Positions 42,085-57,000 of a stretch of DNA of 64,000 bases are shown here, one piece after another. Under the pieces are notes generated by a model, which was given only the letters and a program-made list of their open reading frames with translations, had not been told where the DNA came from and searched no databases. Each line of letters starts with the position of its first letter. Within the stretch, counting starts at the first letter, position 1. Origin of the DNA: Xenorhabdus griffiniae (GTDB lineage: Bacteria; Pseudomonadota; Gammaproteobacteria; Enterobacterales; Enterobacteriaceae); NCBI RefSeq assembly GCF_001028135.1, contig NZ_LDNM01000031.1, positions 1 through 64,000 on the forward strand, written 5' to 3'. The position numbers and the translations under genes are program-made.

Positions 42085-42140
42085 TTTTCTCGCCCACATT
42101 GTGGGTGAGAAAATAATGGGTGAGGAAATAATGGGCGAGG
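42085..42140. repeat. Hairpin with adjacent 15-bp tandem repeat after murA
   Basis: TTTTCTCGCCCAC (42085-42097) pairs with GTGGGTGAGAAAA (42101-42113) around a 3-nt loop, with one mismatch. Two 15-bp direct repeats, AAATAATGGGTGAGG and AAATAATGGGCGAGG, follow at 42111-42140. The hairpin lies between the convergent murA and degS genes and probably acts as a bidirectional terminator. The repeats look like duplications of its right arm. Confidence 0.7.
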
Positions 42141-42145
42141 AAAGA

Positions 42146-43207
42146 TTAGTAGCCATCAAACTCATCGATTGTGACGTTAAGGGTGAGATAAGCGCCATCG
42201 CGTAGCACAGTGACAGGAACAACACTGCCCGGACGAATTTCCGCAACTTTATCCATCGTTTCCACCGGTGAGATGGCTGGCTGATGATTAACGCGGGTAA
42301 TGATGTCCCCCACTTTGATCCCCGCTTTTTCAGCCGGGCCGTTGGGTGCAATCTGGAAAACGCGCAACCCCTGAATTTGATTGATATGACTGCCTGATGA
42401 GCGAATATAGGGTAACTCTCTGGCGGTGATGCCTATATATCCCCTGATAACCCGGCCATCACGGATCAATTTCTGCATAATGGTAGTAGCCAGTTTTGTT
42501 GGAATGGCAAATCCCAGTCCTTCCGGTGTTGAACCAAACTCAGACTTATCGAACGTCAATGTATTGATGCCGACTAATTCGCCTAGCGTATTGACCAAAG
42601 CGCCCCCGGAGTTGCCTTGGTTAATTGACGCGTCTGTTTGCAGGAAATTCTGGCGCCGTGTTGGGCTAAGGCCGACGCGCCCGGTTGCACTGATAATGCC
42701 TTGTGTGATGGTTTGTCCCAAATTGTACGGATTACCGATAGCCAATACGATATCCCCTACGTGAGCCATTCGCTTAGGATTAATGGGGATCACAGGCAGG
42801 TTTTTGGCATTGATTTTTAAAACTGCCAGATCCGTAGGGCCATCTGAACCGACTAACAGTGCTTCATAAAAGCGCCCGTCTTGCAAGGCGACAATAATGG
42901 ACGCTGCCTTATTGATAACATGCCGATTAGTGAGAATATAGCCTTGTTCACTCATAATGACACCGGAACCCAAAGGAAGCAGTTCCCGGCTTTCATGGGA
43001 AAAACTCCCCATGCTGCTGCTGTAAATATTGACTACCGCAGGAGCAGCCCGGCGGACTGCTTTGCTGAAACTGGATATTTTATCGTTGCTGTTGTTATCG
43101 CTCAGGAAATTTTTTAAGCCGCTGGGACGCAGGGACGGTATAGCGACCAGCAAAATAGCGGCAATCAATAAGCCTATGAGTATAGAGCGTACTAACTTGA
43201 TCAGCAT
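42146..43207 (-). CDS. degS: Stress-sensing serine endoprotease DegS
   Basis: DegS is the inner-membrane protease that senses unfolded outer-membrane proteins and cleaves RseA to release sigma-E. The ATG at 43207 gives MLIKLVRSILIGLLIAAILL, a membrane anchor, and 353 residues. The catalytic triad lies in TNRHVIN (His), PTDLAVL (Asp) and GNSGGALVN (Ser). A single PDZ domain follows (GLRVFQIAPNGPAEKAGIKV). The longer open frame upstream is not supported. Confidence 0.96.
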   Translation of the reverse strand: MLIKLVRSILIGLLIAAILLVAIPSLRPSGLKNFLSDNNSNDKISSFSKAVRRAAPAVVNIYSSSMGSFSHESRELLPLGSGVIMSEQGYILTNRHVINKAASIIVALQDGRFYEALLVGSDGPTDLAVLKINAKNLPVIPINPKRMAHVGDIVLAIGNPYNLGQTITQGIISATGRVGLSPTRRQNFLQTDASINQGNSGGALVNTLGELVGINTLTFDKSEFGSTPEGLGFAIPTKLATTIMQKLIRDGRVIRGYIGITARELPYIRSSGSHINQIQGLRVFQIAPNGPAEKAGIKVGDIITRVNHQPAISPVETMDKVAEIRPGSVVPVTVLRDGAYLTLNVTIDEFDGY

Positions 43208-43296
43208 GACATTATTCAGAATAGTAATTGATTGAAAGAAGAATAGCATAGAAGTGGACAGACACAGCATCATACTGCGTCTGTCGTGGGTATAGG

Positions 43297-44676
43297 TTAA
43301 TTACGCAGTAAGAGATAAACATTATCGTCACCACGTAAGACGTTCAGTGCGATAATAGTCGGCTTCTCCTCAGTGATCTTGCGTAATTCGCTGATATTTC
43401 GGACACGTACATTGTTGGCACCAACAATCAAGTCATCCTTCTGCAAACCTGATATAGCAGCAGGGGAGTTCGGGGTAATCGAATCCACTTTGATGCCTTG
43501 AGTATTTTTCAGGGTGGCATTACTCAGGGTTGCGCCTTGCAGGGCAATACTCAAGTTTTCTGCTTTCGTTGGCTCTTCATCACTGTTATCCAGTGTAACG
43601 GTGACTTCAAGTGGCTTCCCTTTACGCAGCAGACCAATTGTGACTTCTTTACCTGGAGCGGTTGTACCCACCTTCGCACGCAGTTCAGCAAAGCTATTAA
43701 TTTTCTTGCCATCAAAGGAGATTAGGACATCCCCTGGTTTGATACCCGCTTTAGCTGCGGCCGATTTAGGCATAACTTCGCTGACAAATGTCCCCTGTTG
43801 TGCTTCAACATTGAGTGCTTTAGCGATGTCTGCCGTCATCTCGGTTCCTTTGATCCCGAGTATGCCGCGTTTGACTTCGCCATGAGAAATAAGCTGAGCG
43901 GAAAGGACCTTAGCCATATTACTTGGGATGGCAAAACCGATACCGACGTTACCCCCGCTTGGGGCAAGGATGGCAGTGTTAATACCGATCAGTTCGCCTT
44001 TCAGGTTAATCAATGCACCACCAGAATTACCGCGATTAATTGGGGCATCGGTCTGGATAAAGTTTTCCAACCCTTCCAGATTCAGGCCGCTGCGACCAAG
44101 AGCAGAAATGATCCCAGATGTGACGGTTTGCCCCAGGCCAAATGGGTTACCGATGGCAATCGCATAATCTCCGACGCGCAGTTGATCAGAGTCAGCAAAC
44201 TTAATGGCAGTCAGGTTTTTGGCATCTTTCAATTGTAAAAGAGCAATGTCAGTTTGTGGATCACGCCCAAGGAGTTTTGCTGAGTATTCACGGCCATCAT
44301 TTAATTGAACGCGTATTTTATTTGCATTATTAATGACATGACTATTGGTCAATACATAACCTTTACTGGCATCAATAATCACCCCAGAGCCTAACCCTGT
44401 GAATGGACGTTTCCTGGGTTCTTGCGGAGGAAAAGCCGGCCCGAAGAAGAACTGGAAATCTTCAGGTAATTGGAGCTGTTGGCTTTGTACTTCTGTACCT
44501 GAAACATGAACAGTGACAACAGAAGGCAGCACTTTTTCCAGCATGGGAGCGAGACTGGGGGATCCTTGAGAGGCCATCGCAGCAGGTAGGGCTGCATGAC
44601 TTACCATTGGAATTGAAGCCAAAGACAGTCCGATACTAATAGCGAGTGCGCTGAACAATGTATTTTTTATTTTCAT
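43297..44676 (-). CDS. degQ: Periplasmic serine endoprotease DegQ
   Basis: DegQ is a soluble periplasmic protease and chaperone of the HtrA family. The 459 residues start with a signal peptide (SALAISIGLSLASIPMVSHA). The triad lies in LTNSHVINNA, DPQTDIALL and GNSGGALIN. Two PDZ domains follow, about residues 265-365 and 375-459 (KPGDVLISFDGKKI, LQKDDLIVGANNVRV). It lies 89 nt upstream of degS on the same strand. The leader at 44717-44794 can fold. Confidence 0.96.
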   Translation of the reverse strand: MKIKNTLFSALAISIGLSLASIPMVSHAALPAAMASQGSPSLAPMLEKVLPSVVTVHVSGTEVQSQQLQLPEDFQFFFGPAFPPQEPRKRPFTGLGSGVIIDASKGYVLTNSHVINNANKIRVQLNDGREYSAKLLGRDPQTDIALLQLKDAKNLTAIKFADSDQLRVGDYAIAIGNPFGLGQTVTSGIISALGRSGLNLEGLENFIQTDAPINRGNSGGALINLKGELIGINTAILAPSGGNVGIGFAIPSNMAKVLSAQLISHGEVKRGILGIKGTEMTADIAKALNVEAQQGTFVSEVMPKSAAAKAGIKPGDVLISFDGKKINSFAELRAKVGTTAPGKEVTIGLLRKGKPLEVTVTLDNSDEEPTKAENLSIALQGATLSNATLKNTQGIKVDSITPNSPAAISGLQKDDLIVGANNVRVRNISELRKITEEKPTIIALNVLRGDDNVYLLLRN

Positions 44677-44716
44677 GAATACGTTCTCTTAATACCTAAG
44701 CTAGAAAAGGAAATTG

Positions 44717-44794
44717 TGCTTAAGAGACCTATCCTGTCAAGGCTTTGCTACCTTGGAAATCACTTATTCCCAGGGGTTAGACAGGCCTTAAGCA
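44717..44794 (-). promoter_or_regulatory. Folded segment in the degQ upstream region
   Basis: TGCTTAAG (44717-44724) pairs with CTTAAGCA (44787-44794). Inside, CCTGTC (44733-44738) pairs with GACAGG (44780-44785), and CAAGG (44738-44742) can pair with CCTTG (44751-44755). The segment starts 40 nt upstream of the degQ ATG. It could be a regulated 5' leader or a promoter-region cruciform. Strand follows degQ and is not proven. Confidence 0.4.
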
Positions 44795-44938
44795 TCATTG
44801 TTTCAATGCTGTTATGACTCTCAATTATTCAGCAAAGTTCACTAATAAAGTCGTTTCAATACGCTTCTTTACAGGCATTTACGTGAATTAAAAATAAAAA
44901 CCAAAAATTTTCCCATTGGCTGAAGGGGACTCAAGGGG

Positions 44939-44962
44939 CCGTGGTAGCGATTATTACCACGG
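44939..44962 (-). terminator. Probable zapG terminator
   Basis: CCGTGGTA (44939-44946) pairs perfectly with TACCACGG (44955-44962), 14 nt after the zapG stop. The T-tract is weak. Confidence 0.5.
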
Positions 44963-44975
44963 CAAAGTGCATTAA

Positions 44976-45374
44976 TTATTTATCTTGGTTCGGGCGGAGT
45001 AGACCAGATGCACCCTCAGAATAATCCCGGGGAGGCGTGTTAGCAGTCACTTTATTTTTCTCAGTTTCGGATTCGCTTAGACGATAATTGAAAGGATTAT
45101 CCTGTACTGGCATATTGGGCATCAGTTCATTGGAACTTTTAGCCATGTGCTGATACAACTGACGGTAATCGCGTGCCATATTGTCAAGTAATTCAGCGCT
45201 ACGGGCGAAATGGCTGACCAGCTCTTTGCGGTATTCTTCCAATTCAGACCGATTTTTCTCCAATTCAGCCTGTAGGGCATTTTGTTGGCGTAGTTTTGAG
45301 CTGCCAAAGCGGACAGCCAGTGCGCCGACGATAAAACCGATGATTAATCCGATCAGGGCATATTCCCAAGTCAT
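44976..45374 (-). CDS. zapG: Z-ring/cell-envelope protein ZapG (YhcB)
   Basis: ZapG (YhcB, DUF1043) is an inner-membrane protein that links cell division with envelope synthesis. The ATG at 45374 gives MTWEYALIGLIIGFIVGALA, a membrane helix, and 132 residues. A long coiled coil follows (QNALQAELEKNRSELEEYRK), then the conserved HFARSAELLDNMARDYRQLY. The C-terminal third is disordered. It diverges from zapE across a 351-nt gap. Confidence 0.94.
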   Translation of the reverse strand: MTWEYALIGLIIGFIVGALAVRFGSSKLRQQNALQAELEKNRSELEEYRKELVSHFARSAELLDNMARDYRQLYQHMAKSSNELMPNMPVQDNPFNYRLSESETEKNKVTANTPPRDYSEGASGLLRPNQDK

Positions 45375-45725
45375 GGCAACTCCTTTAGTCACATCGTTAT
45401 TCTGCAATATTGTTTCTGCAATGTTCTTCGAGCGTTATCCCATTAGGTCATTCTGTTTGCAAGGGTAGACAACTATTGGGATAGGCTCTTGGTTCATGAT
45501 GATCACTATAACCGTTAATTTAGTCAGAGTGGAATATTGATTATTAATTAATTTATTTATCTGTAATCTGATAGATATATTTTATACAGATTTACCAAAG
45601 TATGCAGGTAAAAATTCTTATCCAAAAGCAGATCTCTCAATTCACATCAGTGAGAATTGGCATCGTTCTTATTGGTAAATTACGATACGTACTGAGAATA
45701 AAAAACTTTAAGGATTGTCTTTTTC
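45375..45725. other. zapG-zapE divergent intergenic region
   Basis: About 350 nt with no supported gene. It is AT-rich and should contain the divergent zapG and zapE promoters. A plus-strand open frame at 45181-45468 is the shadow of zapG. Confidence 0.45.
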
Positions 45726-46853
45726 ATGTCACCGATTACACCTTCATCTCTCTATCAATCAGCATTGTCTGAGGGGCAGTATCAACCTGACGAAGTACAG
45801 CGCAAGACGGTTGAACGCCTTGATCTTATTCATCGCGATCTTATCAATGCTCAACCGCGCCATACTTCGCAAGCCAGTGGACTGAAAGGCGTATTGAGCA
45901 AATTGTTTAGTCGGCAAACTTCTGCGCAATTCCGCCCTGTGCAGGGGCTTTATATGTGGGGCGGTGTCGGGCGTGGCAAAACATGGCTGATGGATATGTT
46001 TTACCAGAGTTTACCCACTGAGCGGAAACTGCGTCTCCATTTCCACCGTTTCATGTTACGGGTACACGAAGAGTTAACCGCGTTACAAGGCCATGAAGAT
46101 CCTTTAGAGATCATTGCTGATGGTTTCAAGGCACAGACGGATATACTCTGTTTTGATGAGTTTTTTGTCTCTGACATTACGGATGCCATGCTCCTCGGCA
46201 CATTGCTGGAGGCCCTATTTGCCCGGGGAATTGCTTTGGTGGCGACATCCAATATCCCGCCTGATGCGTTATACCGGAATGGATTGCAGCGCACTCGATT
46301 TCTGCCAGCCATTGCGCAGATCAAAAAATATTGTGATGTGATGAATGTCGATGCCGGTATCGACTATCGCCTACGCACTCTGACACCGGCTCATCTCTAT
46401 CTGACGCCATTATCAGAGGAGAATCGACAGGAGATGCGTCATATGTTTCTGCGTTTGGCCGGGCAAGAAGGGGAGCCGAATCCAATATTGGTGATCAATC
46501 ATCGCAATATGCCCGTCATCAGGAGTGTTGATGGGATATTGGCAATCCATTTCAGAACATTGTGTGAAGATCCGCGCAGTCAACGGGACTATATTGCTTT
46601 GTCGAAGCTTTATCATTCTGTTTTGTTACACGATATGCCGATTATGACAACATTGAATGAAAATGCGGCGCGGCGCTTTATCGCGCTGGTGGATGAATTC
46701 TATGAGCGTCAGGTGAAACTTATCATTAATGCTGACGCGCCAATGGAACAGATTTATCAAGGTGAGTTGTTGACCTTTGAATATCAACGTTGCCTCTCCC
46801 GGTTGCAGGAAATGCAAAGTGAGGAATACCTGAAACTTCCACATTTACCCTGA
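45726..46853 (+). CDS. zapE: Cell division ATPase ZapE
   Basis: ZapE (YhcM) is an AAA-type ATPase that joins the Z-ring and is needed under stress and low oxygen. The 375 residues equal the E. coli protein. Walker A is GGVGRGKTWLMDMF near residue 78. Walker B is DILCFDEFFVSD near residue 140. Sensor/arginine region VATSNIPPDALYRNGLQR and the late ADAPMEQIYQG are conserved. Confidence 0.96.
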   Translation: MSPITPSSLYQSALSEGQYQPDEVQRKTVERLDLIHRDLINAQPRHTSQASGLKGVLSKLFSRQTSAQFRPVQGLYMWGGVGRGKTWLMDMFYQSLPTERKLRLHFHRFMLRVHEELTALQGHEDPLEIIADGFKAQTDILCFDEFFVSDITDAMLLGTLLEALFARGIALVATSNIPPDALYRNGLQRTRFLPAIAQIKKYCDVMNVDAGIDYRLRTLTPAHLYLTPLSEENRQEMRHMFLRLAGQEGEPNPILVINHRNMPVIRSVDGILAIHFRTLCEDPRSQRDYIALSKLYHSVLLHDMPIMTTLNENAARRFIALVDEFYERQVKLIINADAPMEQIYQGELLTFEYQRCLSRLQEMQSEEYLKLPHLP

Positions 46854-46885
46854 TTCCTTTGCTCTTTGGGATAATTATTGAATTT

Positions 46886-46929
46886 GGGGTCGATTTTTTA
46901 TGATGAGTTCTCTATAATCTTGCGACCCC
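46886..46929 (+). promoter_or_regulatory. rplM-rpsI promoter with flanking inverted repeat
   Basis: A -10 box TATAAT is at 46913-46918 with a weak -35 TCGATT (46890-46895, 17-nt spacing). The inverted repeat GGGGTCG (46886-46892) and CGACCCC (46923-46929) brackets it. The transcript would start near 46925 and have a leader of about 170 nt before rplM, in which ribosomal protein L13 could bind to control its own synthesis. Confidence 0.55.
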
Positions 46930-47086
46930 ACGTTACAGCAGGATTTTTTATTTCCCAAAAAACTTGCATTAGTGCCGGCATAGGCTATTCGAAGGGGTAG
47001 GTTTGCTGGACATGAGTCGTGTGAACCTCAAAAAAACAGTTTCTGAACATCGAGTGTTCACCAACGTGTAACTTATAATTGGGTAA

Positions 47087-47521
<435 letters not shown>

Positions 47522-47533
47522 TCGGGATTATAG

Positions 47534-47929
<396 letters not shown>

Positions 47930-47965
47930 TTTATTGCCACAACTGTGGCAGTGGGTTAAAGTTAA

Positions 47966-47994
47966 AAGCCCGTCATTTTATGGCGGGTTTTTTA
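47966..47994 (+). terminator. rplM-rpsI terminator
   Basis: AGCCCGTC pairs with GGCGGGTT around ATTTTAT, followed by a run of T. It lies 37 nt after the rpsI stop. Confidence 0.8.
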
Positions 47995-48355
47995 TTCCTT
48001 CCGGCTTTTCACTCTCCGATAATTCGCTATTTTTGGCAAAAAAAGAGCATTTTTGAGAAATAAATTCCCAGACTCTAATATTTCATCATTAATTCTCAAT
48101 GTACTTCCCCACAAAATGGGCAAAATCTGGTAGACTAGTAACAATTTTTTGCCTTATCCATGAGTTTGCCCGATTTGGCAGAGGTAAAAATACCCCAAGA
48201 TATTTTCTTGTTACAGCCAATAAAGCAGTCACTGGAAGATAAAGGGGGATAACCTCGGATAATAAGCGCGAAACAGGATGAGAATATGAGCGAGAATAGC
48301 CGCTGTTCATTGAAGGGCTGTTCGTTCCTTTTTTTAGATAAACTTGGAGGTTTTC
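47995..48355. other. rpsI-sspA intergenic region
   Basis: About 360 nt with no supported gene. It should contain the sspA promoter and leader. A minus-strand open frame over 48089-48475 is read from a non-conserved frame that runs through sspA and is not considered real. Confidence 0.45.
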
Positions 48356-48997
48356 ATGGCTGTCGCTGCCAACAAACGTTCGGTAATGACTCTGTTTTCC
48401 GGCCCGACCGACATTTTTAGCCATCAAGTAAGAATTGTATTGGCGGAAAAAGGGGTCAGCGTAGAGATTGAACACGTTGAAGCAGGTAATTTGCCCCAGG
48501 ATTTGATTGATTTAAATCCTTACCAATCTGTTCCTACTCTCGTTGATCGTGAGCTGGCCCTGTATGATTCTCGCATCATTATGGAATATCTGGATGAACG
48601 TTTTCCACATCCACCACTCATGCCTGTGTATCCTGTCGCACGAGGCTCCAGTCGTATGATGATGCATAGAATTGAAAAAGACTGGTATTCCCTGATGTAC
48701 AAAATTCAGGAAGGGAGTGTTCAGGAAGCGAATGCTGCACGTAAACAGCTTGCTGAAGAATTACTGGCGATTGGGCCAATTTTCAGAGAAATGCCGTTCT
48801 TCATGAGTGAAGAGTTCAGCTTGGTGGATTGTTATTTATCTCCACTGTTGTGGCGTTTGCCTGTCTTGGGTGTTGAGTTGTCAGGACCTGGCGCCAAAGA
48901 TCTTCAAGTCTATATGCAGCGTGTATTTGAACGTGACGCATTTTTGGCTTCGTTGACGGAAGTAGAACGTGAAATGCGTTTACAATCACGGAGTTAA
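48356..48997 (+). CDS. sspA: Stringent starvation protein A
   Basis: SspA is a glutathione-transferase-like protein that binds RNA polymerase with sigma-70 and lowers H-NS levels during starvation. The ATG at 48356 (GGAGG upstream) gives MAVAANKRSVMTLFSGPTDI and 213 residues. The surface pocket signature PHPPLMPVYPVARG is intact, as is the thioredoxin-like N-domain (NPYQSVPTLVDREL). sspB follows 3 nt later. Confidence 0.97.
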   Translation: MAVAANKRSVMTLFSGPTDIFSHQVRIVLAEKGVSVEIEHVEAGNLPQDLIDLNPYQSVPTLVDRELALYDSRIIMEYLDERFPHPPLMPVYPVARGSSRMMMHRIEKDWYSLMYKIQEGSVQEANAARKQLAEELLAIGPIFREMPFFMSEEFSLVDCYLSPLLWRLPVLGVELSGPGAKDLQVYMQRVFERDAFLASLTEVEREMRLQSRS

Positions 48998-49000
48998 TAT

Positions 49001-49498
49001 ATGGAGATGACTCAAATGTCTCCACGCCGCCCCTATCTACTGCGGGCGCATTATGAATGGCTGTTGGATAATGACATGACCCCCCATATTGTTGTGGATG
49101 CTAACTTTTATGGCGTTAACGTCCCGATGGAATATGCACAAAATGGGCAAATTATCTTGAATATCTCACCGAGAGCAGTTGGCAATTTGCAATTGACGAA
49201 CGATGAAGTGAGATTTAATGCCCGATTTGGTGGTGTTGGTCGTCAAGTGACTGTTCCAATGGCGGCTGTGATTGCGGTTTATGCCCGTGAAAATGGCGCG
49301 GGAATGATGTTTGAGCCAGAATTCGCCTATAATGTGGACAATACTGAGTCAGAAGAAACGGACATGCCAGTAGCGGATAATTTGGTGCATATCCATAATA
49401 GTAAGCATGATAGGAAAGCTGCTCACGACGATGATTCGCCAGATGATGAACCTCCTCAACCGCCAAAAGGCCGCCCAACCTTACGCGTCGTAAAATAA
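49001..49498 (+). CDS. sspB: ClpXP protease specificity-enhancing factor SspB
   Basis: SspB delivers ssrA-tagged proteins and RseA fragments to ClpXP. The 165 residues consist of a substrate-binding domain (SPRRPYLLRAHYEWLLDND, DEVRFNARFGGVGRQV), a variable acidic linker, and the C-terminal ClpX-binding XB motif (LRVVK at the end). It starts 3 nt after sspA and is co-transcribed with it. Confidence 0.97.
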   Translation: MEMTQMSPRRPYLLRAHYEWLLDNDMTPHIVVDANFYGVNVPMEYAQNGQIILNISPRAVGNLQLTNDEVRFNARFGGVGRQVTVPMAAVIAVYARENGAGMMFEPEFAYNVDNTESEETDMPVADNLVHIHNSKHDRKAAHDDDSPDDEPPQPPKGRPTLRVVK

Positions 49499-49523
49499 TT
49501 GTTCAAAGCTCATACCCAATAGA

Positions 49524-49558
49524 TTTCAAGTTGTAGTCAGCAAGGCCGCAGCTTGAAA
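49524..49558. repeat. Short palindromic repeat related to the dispersed family
   Basis: TTTCAAGTTG (49524-49533) pairs with CAGCTTGAAA (49549-49558). The sequence shares the AACTTCAAG/CTTGAAG core with the elements at 10510-10616 and 28899-29012, but it is only about 35 nt long. Confidence 0.5.
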
Positions 49559-49581
49559 GGTGAAAGGGATTCATGAGAAAT

Positions 49582-49608
49582 AAAGGAGACATTGATCTCC
49601 TTTATTTT
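49582..49608. terminator. Bidirectional terminator between sspB and a convergent gene
   Basis: AAAGGAGA (49582-49589) pairs with TCTCCTTT (49596-49603), followed by ATTTTTA on the plus strand. It serves sspAB and possibly the convergent gene at 49622. Confidence 0.7.
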
Positions 49609-49621
49609 TAGCAAATTAGTG

Positions 49622-50128
49622 CTACATATAACTAAGCGATTTCTCAAATTGCCATAGACAGGTTTCGATATTATATTGGTTTTCTCCCCTGTTAGATTTC
49701 TCCATAGCTCTGAGGCTATCTATCATTTTCTTGGTAAATGATTTCTGTTGGCTCACTCCTCTGATCGTTGGCGGCATGTTGCAGATATCCGTGAATGAGG
49801 GGGTGCTATGTGATTTCGTCAGTGATAATACTTCTACGGGATTTTCAATTAAAGCAACTGATAAAGCATGAATAATTTGCTGGGAAAATTCTGGATGAAT
49901 ATTAGGATATAGCTTAAAGGCAACTTGCAGCCATTGCTTATCACCAGTCGCAATATTCTGGATAATTTTGTCTTGTTTATATTCTGCGTTTATCTCTGCC
50001 ACAACAGAATTGACTCCTCTTTCTTGTACTTGTTGCATAATTTCGGCGGGAGTAGAGAATCTGGCAACTGAGGGCAAGCTTGCTGAGGATATAAAAGAGA
50101 AGAAGAGTATCTGGGAAAGTAAGCGCAT
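49622..50128 (-). CDS. Hypothetical secreted protein
   Basis: A 168-residue protein with a likely signal peptide (LLSQILFFSFISSASLPSVA). The remainder is soluble and predicted helical, with MQQVQERGVNSVVAEINAEY near residue 31 and two cysteines (DICNMPP, IETCLWQFEK) that could form a disulfide in the periplasm. I recognise no family. It sits alone between sspB and gltD, where E. coli has other genes, so it is probably genus-specific. Confidence 0.65.
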   Translation of the reverse strand: MRLLSQILFFSFISSASLPSVARFSTPAEIMQQVQERGVNSVVAEINAEYKQDKIIQNIATGDKQWLQVAFKLYPNIHPEFSQQIIHALSVALIENPVEVLSLTKSHSTPSFTDICNMPPTIRGVSQQKSFTKKMIDSLRAMEKSNRGENQYNIETCLWQFEKSLSYM

Positions 50129-50442
50129 ATATTTCTACCTATTATTATCACTTTAATGATTTTTTATTTCATATCTATTTAATCAGTTTTGTTAAGCCAT
50201 TTTCTCTTCGAAAAAAATAAACCTTATTGCTGTATTACGGCATTGCACTATGGCTGTATTGCTATAATGAGCAGGAGACTAAATCGATATATTTGACTTT
50301 AGAATATAAGAATAGTCGCATAAATCTCAAAAATACAAGTAATCTGGTAGTAAAAGAAAATAAAAAAATGACAGTATTTTTATACCGGGGGAACTTCTCC
50401 GATTAAAAAATCGGAGAAGTTATTAGAAAAAAGAATGGAATA
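50129..50442. other. AT-rich intergenic region before gltD
   Basis: About 310 nt of AT-rich DNA containing the promoter of the hypothetical secreted protein and the strong hairpin at 50392-50421. No other gene is seen. Confidence 0.45.
50392..50421 (-). terminator. Probable gltBD terminator
   Basis: AACTTCTCCGAT (50392-50403) and ATCGGAGAAGTT (50410-50421) form a perfect 12-bp stem with a 6-nt loop, 21 nt after the gltD stop. No clear T-run follows on the minus strand. Confidence 0.65.
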
Positions 50443-56329
<5,887 letters not shown>

Positions 56330-57000
56330 TGTAAAGCTCCCCAAGTTCTGTCCGGCTCTCACATCACTCACGAGAGGGGATCGATATATATTTTTTCTAC
56401 AGGCGTCTAATTTGCGCCCTCAATAAAACACCACTTGTTTTATTGGCATTAACAAGCGGTGAATCAAAATGATGTTATGTTCTCTACCTATCACTGCATA
56501 AATATGAGTCAGAGGATCATCTGACAGGTGATTTTCAGCGAATTCCCAACTTAACGGTAAAAGCAGAGTTGGTCAAATCGTGTTAAATAGCGTTTTTTAT
56601 TGATGATTTTCATTTATTTTTTTGATTTTTATGAGTAAATGGCGATTTTTTGTATTTTGTGACTAAGATCATTCCGCTTAAATGATGTGAGTTATATCAC
56701 TAAAATCACCACACTATCTATTTTAGATATGCTTTAAAATAGATCCATATCGATATTTTATTCTTATTTTTTTGCTTGAATTGGATTTATATTGTGTATT
56801 TTTTAACTTGCAAGAAGAAGTGATTGGTTGTTTTTTCATCTAAAAAAGAGCGCTGAAATTTTATTGCATAATTATTCTTATTATTTTCATTTTTATTCTT
56901 TGTGAGAGGTTGAAGGTCATATCCCGTAACGACGTTGGGACTTTTTACGTTATGATTCAATCTAGTCACTTTACTGGAAAAGATTTTACTGGGAGTTGTT
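56330..57000. other. gltB-arcB divergent intergenic region
   Basis: About 670 nt of very AT-rich DNA with no supported gene. It holds the gltB leader with overlapping inverted repeats (56422-56461) and the arcB promoter. In E. coli the yhcC gene lies between arcB and gltB; no remnant of it is recognisable here. Confidence 0.55.
56422..56461 (-). promoter_or_regulatory. Overlapping inverted repeats in the gltB upstream region
   Basis: AATAAAAC (56422-56429) can pair with GTTTTATT (56437-56444). Alternatively CACCACTTGTT (56429-56439) can pair with AACAAGCGGTG (56451-56461), with one mismatch. The two structures share 56437-56439 and exclude each other. The arrangement is attenuator-like or could be a regulator binding site, about 90-130 nt before gltB. 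Confidence 0.4.
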
